From Dehalococcoidia bacterium (GTDB lineage Bacteria > Chloroflexota > Dehalococcoidia > Dehalococcoidales > BS750m-G39): 5,257 nucleotides of DNA. Below the pieces are notes generated by a model. It saw nothing but the letters and a program-made list of their open reading frames with translations, was not told where the DNA came from and ran no database searches. This document shows, piece by piece, positions 1 through 4,301 of this stretch (position 1 is its first letter; each line of letters begins with the position of its first letter). The position numbers were made by a program, and so were the translations under genes. The stretch spans positions 1 through 5,257 of the forward strand of contig DAOWJM010000051.1 in NCBI GenBank assembly GCA_030640325.1, in the 5' to 3' direction.

Positions 1-67
1 GCCCCATGCCTACCCACTGAGAACCCTGCCCAGGAAAGACATAGGCTACCTTCATTGGCTCAACCAC
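1..67 (-). CDS. fabD: Malonyl-CoA:ACP transacylase FabD, N-terminal fragment (runs off left edge)
   Basis: Only the first 22 codons are in the window. From the internal ATG (53-55) they read MKVAYVFPGQGSQWVGMG, which is the family's N-terminal beta strand and its conserved FPGQGSQ loop. The catalytic GHSxG serine lies outside. FabD transfers malonyl groups from CoA to acyl carrier protein in the cytoplasm and so feeds fatty-acid elongation. The start is ambiguous. A GTG at 65-67 has an AAAGGA ribosome binding site six bases upstream and adds four residues (MVEP). The ATG at 53-55 matches the usual family N-terminus but has no good ribosome binding site at normal distance. I chose the GTG. An in-frame TGA lies just upstream of it. 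The gene is 86 bp downstream of rpmF on the same strand, with no terminator seen between them, so cotranscription is likely. Identity is strong despite the short length because the motif is diagnostic. Confidence 0.88.
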   Translation of the reverse strand, partial: MVEPMKVAYVFPGQGSQWVGMG

Positions 68-153
68 ATCTCATCCTTTCCCCCGAATGATGGGATGCTC
101 AATGCTGAAGAGTCACAAATAGCCGTTCCGACCTTGTTGCCAGTCATAGGTCA

Positions 154-354
154 TCAACCAGCCTTCTTTTTCGGGCTTTCGACCTCGATGACCTCCCTGC
201 CAGCATAGCTTCCGCAGATAGGACAAACATGGTGAGATAGCTTAGGACTATGACACTGAGGGCAATAGTCCAGAGAGGGTAAGGCTAACCCAAGATGACT
301 GCGCCTCTTACCCTGACGCGCCTTAGCATATTTTCGTTTGGGCAAAGCTCCCAT
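154..354 (-). CDS. rpmF: 50S ribosomal protein L32 (zinc-binding form)
   Basis: The 66-residue product has the normal L32 length and layout. A basic N-terminus (ALPKRKYAKARQGKRRSHLG) inserts into rRNA in the large subunit. It is followed by a zinc ribbon with two CxxC knuckles, CPQC (C31, C34) and CPIC (C44, C47), and a short Lys-rich tail. All four cysteines are present, so this is the zinc-dependent form rather than the cysteine-free paralogue some bacteria induce under zinc limitation. The ATG lies only three bases after the TAG of the DUF177 gene, so translation is probably coupled. GGAG- and AGGA-like bases inside the end of that upstream gene can act as ribosome binding site. The DUF177-rpmF pair, followed by fatty-acid synthesis genes, is a very widespread bacterial arrangement, and fabD follows here. 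Confidence 0.97.
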   Translation of the reverse strand: MGALPKRKYAKARQGKRRSHLGLALPSLDYCPQCHSPKLSHHVCPICGSYAGREVIEVESPKKKAG

Positions 355-357
355 AAC

Positions 358-909
358 CTATTCCGTTCCTTTCTCCTCACTCATCAAGTCATTGCCAGCC
401 GAAGCCAATTTACTCAGCTCAGACCAGCGATGGTCTGCTCCTTGAGGCAGGCAATTACAAAGTCCCAGGTTAAGATTGTGACCGCAATCGGGACATAACC
501 CAGCACAATCTTCACGACAAAGCGGTTTCATAGGAATAGCCAGTAGCGCACACTGATGTATCGCCCCAGTTAAGTCAAGAACATGATGCTCATCAATAGT
601 GAAACAGCCAAACTCCTCAGGCAAGGGCAGCGAAGCACCACTAACTACATCTGTAGTAGGAAAATATTCCTCCTCAACATTTAGAGCCAGAGGGCAATCG
701 AATAAGCTCAAACAGCGGCTACAGGTAAGTTCAACCTCGGTATCCAGTACGCCCTTAGCCAAGATACCCCGGTCAGTGCGCATCAACCTAACCTTGCCCT
801 GAACCAGGCTACCGCTGCCATCACCGGTAACATCGATAATGTCGCTCACCTCATAATCCCGTATTGAACCTATAGATGACCTAAGCTGCTGGGCTACATT
901 TATCTGCAT
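358..909 (-). CDS. DUF177 / YceD family protein with C-terminal cysteine cluster
   Basis: The product is about 183 residues and is recognised as DUF177 (YceD) by its N-terminus (MQINVAQQLRSSIGS), a central CSRC knuckle (C63, C66) and a C-terminal segment, PLCREDCAGLCPDCG followed by CNC (C131 to C153), typical of the cysteine-rich branch. Those cysteines probably bind a metal (inference). Family members sit directly upstream of rpmF in most bacteria and are linked to 23S rRNA or large-subunit maturation; the exact biochemistry is not settled. I chose the ATG at 907-909. The frame is open to a TTG at 928-930, but the added MEWGWWV does not fit the family. The promoter at 944-974 would also start transcripts near 937, leaving almost no leader for the TTG and about 28 nt for the ATG. 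A purine-rich GGGGGTGG stretch lies upstream of the ATG. The stop is three bases from rpmF. Confidence 0.93.
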   Translation of the reverse strand: MQINVAQQLRSSIGSIRDYEVSDIIDVTGDGSGSLVQGKVRLMRTDRGILAKGVLDTEVELTCSRCLSLFDCPLALNVEEEYFPTTDVVSGASLPLPEEFGCFTIDEHHVLDLTGAIHQCALLAIPMKPLCREDCAGLCPDCGHNLNLGLCNCLPQGADHRWSELSKLASAGNDLMSEEKGTE

Positions 910-938
910 CACCCACCACCCCCACTCCAATGGAAGTC

Positions 939-975
939 AGCTTATTATAGGCAGAGCCATACAGCTACTGTCAAG
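939..975 (-). promoter_or_regulatory. Sigma-70-type promoter of the DUF177-rpmF-fabD operon
   Basis: On the minus strand there is a perfect -35 TTGACA (969-974) and a perfect -10 TATAAT (944-949) separated by 19 bp. An A/T-rich stretch upstream (about 976-1015) could act as an UP element. The predicted start near 937 gives a leader of about 28 nt before the ATG at 909. The 36-bp block closely matches the promoter of the ACAD gene at 2488-2524: both share CTTGACAGTAG, TGGCTCTGC and TATAATAAGCT in the same spacing. The spacer is longer than the 17 bp optimum, but both hexamers are exact. Confidence 0.8.
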
Positions 976-1015
976 CTTAAAGGAAAATAATAGGATATTT
1001 ATTTATCTATTATCT

Positions 1016-1147
1016 ACCTCACCCCCTGTGTCCCCCTCTCCTTCAAAGGAGAGGGGGAGGAATAAAAAAAGAGGGGGCTTCGCCCCCCTCTTAAAACTAC
1101 TTCCCCCTTCCCCTCTAGGGGAAGGGGGTCAGGGGGATGGGGTCAAT
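1016..1147. repeat. REP-like inverted pair of GC-rich hairpins (possible REPIN/MITE-type element)
   Basis: Two near-palindromic hairpins face each other. The left one (1031-1058) pairs TCCCCCTCTCCT with AGGAGAGGGGGA around a four-base loop. The right one (1103-1128) pairs CCCCCTTCCCC with GGGGAAGGGGG around a short loop. Each is flanked on its outer side by a related tail: ACCCCCTG at 1021-1028 on the left, and the inverted CAGGGGGAT at 1130-1138 on the right. The halves are therefore imperfect inverted copies of one unit, with a third hairpin (the terminator) between them. This layout resembles paired REP sequences. The tail ends just short of the etfA relict's stop. No transposase is present. 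The open frame crossing this area on the plus strand is a product of the repeat. Confidence 0.6.
1064..1092 (-). terminator. Rho-independent terminator for the minus-strand ACAD transcript
   Basis: Read on the minus strand, a GC-rich stem (GGGGGC, loop GAA, GCCCCC, extended by AAGA/TCTT with one bulge) is followed directly by a run of seven T (1064-1070). That is a classical intrinsic terminator. It lies about 200 bp beyond the ACAD stop codon and upstream of the next minus-strand promoter (939-975), so it separates the two minus-strand units. It has no T-run on the plus-strand side, so it is one-directional. It is nested inside the inverted repeat pair at 1016-1147. Confidence 0.8.
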
Positions 1148-1148
1148 G

Positions 1149-1274
1149 TTATTTGTCTTTTAGCTTGTCAATCAGCATGGGCACTACCTAGAACAGGTCA
1201 CCGACAATGCCATAGGTTGCTACCTCAAAGATAGGTGCGTCTGGGTCATCATTGATAGCCACCACAATATAGGC
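1149..1274 (-). pseudogene. etfA: Relict of the electron transfer flavoprotein alpha-subunit C-terminus
   Basis: From 1271 down to the TAA at 1149-1151 the minus strand reads YIVVAINDDPDAPIFEVATY, then GIVGDLF, an in-frame TAG (1188-1190), and VVPMLIDKLKDK. This is the conserved end of EtfA, where the family has IVAIN.DP.APIF....GIVGDLFEV.P. The TAG stands where GAG (Glu) is expected, so a single G-to-T change explains it. Upstream, the frame meets TGA at 1275-1277 and the matching sequence stops, so the FAD-binding fold and most of the domain are gone. EtfAB normally passes electrons from ACADs to the quinone pool and is often encoded beside them. Here the remnant starts about 20 bp after the ACAD stop, as though etfB and most of etfA had been deleted from an ACAD-etfBA operon. 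Nothing suggests it is still translated. Confidence 0.85.
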
Positions 1275-1293
1275 TCAGGGGAAACCACAATAT
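1261..1293. repeat. 10-bp direct repeat at the ACAD / etfA-relict junction
   Basis: ACCACAATAT occurs at 1261-1270 and again at 1284-1293, a period of 23 bp. The first copy encodes the conserved YIVV of the EtfA relict; the second abuts the ACAD stop codon. Because 23 is not a multiple of three, this is not an in-frame coding repeat. It may be a scar of deletion or slippage at the junction where etf sequence was lost. Chance is also possible for a 10-mer. Confidence 0.5.
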
Positions 1294-2451
1294 TTAGTCC
1301 CCCACCCACTTTTTCTTCCTCAGTTCAAAGGCGATGGCGTTTCTTAGCACCTGATTGGTACCTTCATATATCTGGGTGATTTTGGCGTCTCTAAACATCT
1401 TCTCAATAGGATAATCACGCATGTAACCAACGCCACCAAAAATCTGCATGGCGTCAGTAGTAACCTTCATCGCTGTGTCTGAGGCAAAGACCTTAGACAT
1501 AGCCGATTCCTGGGTAAAATTCTTTGCCCCGCTATCTATCATCCGGGCAGTGGCATAAACCAGCGCTCTAGCTGCTTCCACCCCTGTAGCCATATCGGCT
1601 AACATTTGCTGGACGGCTTGCTGGGCAATAATGGGGTGTCCAAACTGGATACGCTTCCGGGCATAGTCCACTGCTGCTTCCAGGGCTCCCTGAGCTAGTC
1701 CAAGTGCTTGAGCGCCTAAACCAGGACGGGAGCGGTCTAACAGCTTCATGGTCATGATAAACCCAATTCCCTCCCGACCAATTATATTCTCCTCAGGGAC
1801 TAGACAATCTTCAAAAACCAGTTCCCTGGTTGCAGAAGCGCGGATGCCCAGTTTTTTCTCTTTCCTGCCGAAAGAGAAGCCTGGTGTGCCCTTCTCAACC
1901 AAGAAAGCGCTAGCGCCACGGGCGCCTCTTTCCTTAGCAGTCAAGGCAATAATGGTATATATCTCAGCCTCACCGCCGTTGGTGATAAATTGTTTAGTCC
2001 CGTTAAGGATATATCCGTCGCTGGTCCGTGTTGCGGTTGTCTTTATGGCGCCAGCATCGCTGCCTGCTGTTGCCTCCGTCAGGGCAAAGGCAGCCAATTT
2101 CCTGCCACTGGAAATGTCAAGTAGGTATTTACGCTTCTGCTCCTCAGTCCCATACTCCAGCAGGGTGAAGCTCCCCAGTGCACTGGCAGCATAGCTGACC
2201 GCCACAGCACTACATACCCGGCTTAGCTCTTCCACCACCAGACACAAATCGAGAAGACCACCACCCAAACCCCCATACTCTTCAGGAATATAGACACCGA
2301 ACAAGTCAGTATCGGCAAGGATTTTCATTATCTCCCAGGGGAACTCTTCCTTTTCATCAAGCTCTGCCCGCACCGGCAATATCTTTTCCTCGGCAATCGT
2401 TCGTGTCAGGTTCTTGATTTCCCTTTGCTGCTCAGTTAAGAAATACTCCAC
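1294..2451 (-). CDS. Acyl-CoA dehydrogenase, short/branched-chain type, catalytically intact
   Basis: This 385-residue flavoprotein has the normal ACAD length and domain order: an N-terminal helical domain (about 5-115), a middle beta domain (about 120-215) and a C-terminal helical domain (about 225-375). It oxidises an acyl-CoA to the trans-2-enoyl-CoA in the cytoplasm and passes electrons to an electron transfer flavoprotein. FAD/substrate motifs are present: LTEATAGSDAG (from 124), FITNGG (155-160), LGIRAS (201-206) and the cofactor-contacting R267-I-Q-F270-G. The catalytic base is E363 in TQIYEGTNQVLRN, the position used by short- and medium-chain enzymes. FGGVGY (338-343) is also conserved. 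The start is GTG at 2449-2451, with AGGGGG six bases upstream. The gene has its own promoter and a terminator beyond the etfA relict. Sequence alone cannot separate butyryl-, branched-chain and aryl-acyl substrates. Confidence 0.95.
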   Translation of the reverse strand: MEYFLTEQQREIKNLTRTIAEEKILPVRAELDEKEEFPWEIMKILADTDLFGVYIPEEYGGLGGGLLDLCLVVEELSRVCSAVAVSYAASALGSFTLLEYGTEEQKRKYLLDISSGRKLAAFALTEATAGSDAGAIKTTATRTSDGYILNGTKQFITNGGEAEIYTIIALTAKERGARGASAFLVEKGTPGFSFGRKEKKLGIRASATRELVFEDCLVPEENIIGREGIGFIMTMKLLDRSRPGLGAQALGLAQGALEAAVDYARKRIQFGHPIIAQQAVQQMLADMATGVEAARALVYATARMIDSGAKNFTQESAMSKVFASDTAMKVTTDAMQIFGGVGYMRDYPIEKMFRDAKITQIYEGTNQVLRNAIAFELRKKKWVGD

Positions 2452-2487
2452 AAGGCACCCCCTGAATGCACTTCAAAGGCTAAATTG

Positions 2488-2524
2488 AGCTTATTATAAG
2501 CAGAGCCAGCTACCTACTGTCAAG
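2488..2524 (-). promoter_or_regulatory. Promoter of the minus-strand ACAD, near copy of the DUF177 promoter
   Basis: On the minus strand, TTGACA (2518-2523) and TATAAT (2493-2498) are both perfect and 19 bp apart, with a predicted start near 2486 and a leader of about 35 nt before the GTG at 2451. Over the 36-bp block from TTGACA to AAGCT it differs from the 939-975 promoter at only five spacer positions. The similarity stops on both sides, so this is not part of a longer duplicated region. Confidence 0.8.
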
Positions 2525-2542
2525 GCTGACAGAACCTTGACA
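2518..2542. promoter_or_regulatory. Inverted repeat formed by the two divergent -35 elements (candidate operator)
   Basis: TGTCAAGG (2518-2525) and CCTTGACA (2535-2542) are a perfect 8-bp inverted repeat separated by 9 bp. Each arm contains the -35 hexamer of one of the two divergent promoters plus two extra symmetric bases (GG/CC). The arm centres are about 17 bp apart, which could suit a dimeric regulator. Because each arm has to be TTGACA-like anyway, only the two extra bases per arm go beyond what promoters explain. Confidence 0.4.
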
Positions 2543-2565
2543 TTATGCTAAACCAGTATTACAAT
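2537..2565 (+). promoter_or_regulatory. Divergent plus-strand promoter for the RAM protein / ACAD pair
   Basis: There is a perfect -35 TTGACA (2537-2542), a 17-bp spacer and a good -10 TACAAT (2560-2565). The predicted start is near 2572, which leaves a long leader of about 190 nt before the ATG at 2762. Unlike the two minus-strand promoters, it lacks the TGGCTCTGC spacer motif. No other promoter of similar quality was seen upstream of the plus-strand genes, so it may serve all three. Confidence 0.7.
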
Positions 2566-2584
2566 CCTGACAGGACTTGATGTT

Positions 2585-2742
2585 GATAGGGAACTATCCC
2601 CGAGGAGCATAAAACAATTCTTGATGAAAGAACCTGGGAATAGGTTCTATTTTCGCTTTCTCCATACTTTGTATACACCACACTATGCCAACTTTAAAGG
2701 TATATCGATGTGCTCCCAGGGGTCAATATAAGTTAGAGCACA
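2585..2742 (+). promoter_or_regulatory. Structured 5' leader with three hairpins
   Basis: The leader between the plus promoter and the first gene holds three perfect inverted repeats. GATAG-GGAA-CTATC lies at 2585-2598. AGAACCT with AGGTTCT (2629-2635/2642-2648, six-base loop) is followed by ATTTTC. TGTGCTC with GAGCACA (2709-2715/2736-2742, 20-base loop) ends five bases before the ribosome binding site. The middle one resembles a weak attenuator and the last could influence access to the ribosome binding site. I do not recognise a known riboswitch class, and the 180 bp hold no supported gene. Confidence 0.35.
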
Positions 2743-2761
2743 GTAGAAGGAGGTGAATTCA

Positions 2762-3001
2762 ATGGCAGCCAAGGCGTTTGTCCTCATTGAAACGGCAGTG
2801 GGCAGAAATAAGGAAGTGGCCGCTGCTCTGGAACAGCTAAAGGGGATAAAATCGGTTGATATTGTAACTGGTCCCTATGATATAATCGCTATAATGGAAG
2901 GGGAAAGTCTAAACGATATTGGCGACCTAGTTACAGGAAAAATCCACCCCATTACTGGCATTTCTAGAACCGTGACCTGCCTGGCAATACGGGGAACTTA
3001 A
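2762..3001 (+). CDS. Stand-alone Lrp/AsnC ligand-binding (RAM) domain protein
   Basis: The 79-residue product is just the effector-binding half of an Lrp/AsnC regulator (AsnC_trans_reg fold, beta-alpha-beta-beta-alpha-beta) and has no helix-turn-helix. The family signature is clear: AFVLIETAVG at the start, the VTGPYDIIAIMEG loop (G37, Y39, D40), and the closing strand and helix with IHPITGISRTVT (61-72). Such single-domain proteins usually form dimers or higher oligomers that bind amino acids or other small ligands, and may act by pairing with full-length regulators. Without a DNA-binding domain it cannot itself be a classical repressor. The ATG at 2762-2764 is chosen because AGGAGGTG (2748-2755) ends six bases before it; an in-frame GTG at 2753 lies inside that site. 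It is the first gene after the plus promoter and is 65 bp ahead of the ACAD, so it may be cotranscribed as a metabolite sensor (inference). Confidence 0.9.
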   Translation: MAAKAFVLIETAVGRNKEVAAALEQLKGIKSVDIVTGPYDIIAIMEGESLNDIGDLVTGKIHPITGISRTVTCLAIRGT

Positions 3002-3066
3002 CCCCATTCATATTTCGGATTTCAAAGGGATAACTCGAGACCGACCGCAGGAAGGGAGAAACGAGT

Positions 3067-4239
3067 ATGGATTTTAGATTGAGTGAGGAGCAAGAGAAAT
3101 TCAGACAGGAAGTTCGTGACTTTCTGGAAGACGAGTTAAGACAAGGGCTATGGGAGCCAAGCTGCGATGCCTGGATAATGGGTCACGACCCAGAGTTTAC
3201 CAAAAGGGTAGCCAAGAAGGGCTGGATTGGTCTAACCTGGCCCAAGGAGTATGGGGGGCAGGGGCGCTCCTTTGTTGACCGCCTTATCCTAACTGAAGAG
3301 ATGCTGCGCTACGGAGCACCAGCTGCCTGCCACTGGTTCGCCGACCGTCAAATAGGGGGTGCCATCGTTCACTATGGCACTGAAGAGCAAAAGAAGGAGT
3401 TGCTGCCCATGATTTTAAGGGGCGAAGCCTACGTCGGTCTGGGCATGAGCGAGCCAGACGCTGGTAGTGACCTCGCCTCGCTTAAAACCCGAGCCGTTGA
3501 GGATGGCGATTATTATGTCATTGATGGTCAGAAGACATGGACTAGCGGCGGCAGCCACATGAACTGGATTTCCCTGGTAGCTAGAACAGACCCGGATGCC
3601 CCCAAACACAGAGGTATAAGCGAATTCTTTTTTGAGACCAGCTTGCCCGGGGTTACTGCTGTCCCTATAGTAGATATTACCGGGGGTGTGCACTTCAACG
3701 AAGTCTTTTTTGAGAATGTGCGTATTCCCAAGAAATGCCTGATAGGGGAGAAAAACCGTGGCTTTTATCAGGTTTTGAACCAGCTTGATTACGAGAGAAG
3801 CGGGATGGAGCGGCTGATGGCTAATTATCCCCTGTTTGAAGCCCTCATCCAATATACCAAGGAAACCAAGCGTAACGGGAAACCGCTATCTGAGGAACCG
3901 GTTATTCGCGCTAAACTGGCGCAACTCCAAATAGGGCTTGAGATTGGGCGTCTGCATATGTATCGTGTCGCCACGGTTATGGACGGGGGTCGTGCCCCTA
4001 ACTGGGAATCATCAATGTCCAAGGCATATGGCACCGCCTTTGAACAACACCTGGCAAGCACAGCGATAGAGATTCTGGGACTCTATGGACAGCTTTCGCC
4101 CCAATCCAAGTGGGTGCCAGTGCGAGGCATGGCTTATCACTCATATTTGTCATCTAAGGGCTATAGCCTCCAAGCTGGCACGTCAGAGATTCTGAAGAAT
4201 ATTCTGGCTTTAAGAAAGCTGGAGCTGCCCACCCAATGA
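3067..4239 (+). CDS. Acyl-CoA dehydrogenase, FadE26/IVD-like catalytic-type subunit
   Basis: The 390-residue ACAD has the three usual domains: helical N (about 4-118), beta middle (about 122-218) and helical C (about 228-385). Middle-domain FAD motifs are intact: GLGMSEPDAGSDLASLK (from 124) and TWTSGG (157-162). The usual short-chain base position reads LQAGTSEILKN, with A370 instead of Glu, but E243 in LDYERSGMERL sits where isovaleryl-CoA dehydrogenase and mycobacterial FadE26-type enzymes place the base. The C-domain Arg-x-x-Phe-Gly FAD contact is missing; the equivalent stretch reads TKETKRNGKPL. This pattern suggests the base-bearing half of a two-subunit enzyme with the product at 4302. 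The reaction would be alpha,beta-dehydrogenation of an acyl-CoA; the substrate (fatty, branched, aryl or steroid side chain) is not readable. The ATG follows GGGAG at good spacing, and the next ACAD starts 62 bp after the stop. Confidence 0.93.
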   Translation: MDFRLSEEQEKFRQEVRDFLEDELRQGLWEPSCDAWIMGHDPEFTKRVAKKGWIGLTWPKEYGGQGRSFVDRLILTEEMLRYGAPAACHWFADRQIGGAIVHYGTEEQKKELLPMILRGEAYVGLGMSEPDAGSDLASLKTRAVEDGDYYVIDGQKTWTSGGSHMNWISLVARTDPDAPKHRGISEFFFETSLPGVTAVPIVDITGGVHFNEVFFENVRIPKKCLIGEKNRGFYQVLNQLDYERSGMERLMANYPLFEALIQYTKETKRNGKPLSEEPVIRAKLAQLQIGLEIGRLHMYRVATVMDGGRAPNWESSMSKAYGTAFEQHLASTAIEILGLYGQLSPQSKWVPVRGMAYHSYLSSKGYSLQAGTSEILKNILALRKLELPTQ

Positions 4240-4301
4240 ATAATTTTTAATCTACTTTCTACCCAGAGATATTACTCAGCAGGCTAGTAGGAGGCATGAT
4301 A

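Noticed and set aside
910..930. Seven extra codons (TTG start, MEWGWWV) at the front of the DUF177 gene
   Set aside because: The predicted transcript start near 937 leaves almost no leader, and family members begin at the MQINVAQ methionine.
1028..1234. 68-codon plus-strand frame starting MSPSPSKERGRNKK
   Set aside because: It runs through the inverted GC-rich hairpins and the antisense of the etfA relict. Its low-complexity product is a by-product of the repeat and it has no ribosome binding site.
1149..1274. Reading the TAG in the etfA tail as pyrrolysine or as a programmed readthrough codon
   Set aside because: The frame is also closed by TGA at 1275-1277 and the rest of etfA is absent, so gene decay is the simpler explanation.
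1748..2194. 148-codon plus-strand frame inside the minus-strand ACAD
   Set aside because: It is fully antisense to a well-conserved ACAD with intact motifs, and the product matches no family I recognise.
2624..2731. 35-codon plus-strand frame in the leader (MKEPGNRFYFRFLHTL...), considered as a leader peptide
   Set aside because: The nearest AGGAG is about 16 bases upstream, too far for initiation. There is no codon bias or run of one amino acid that would suggest attenuation.
3415..4061. Minus-strand frames of 145, 67 and 78 codons within the plus-strand ACAD
   Set aside because: They are antisense shadows of the 390-residue ACAD, with no ribosome binding sites or recognisable domains.
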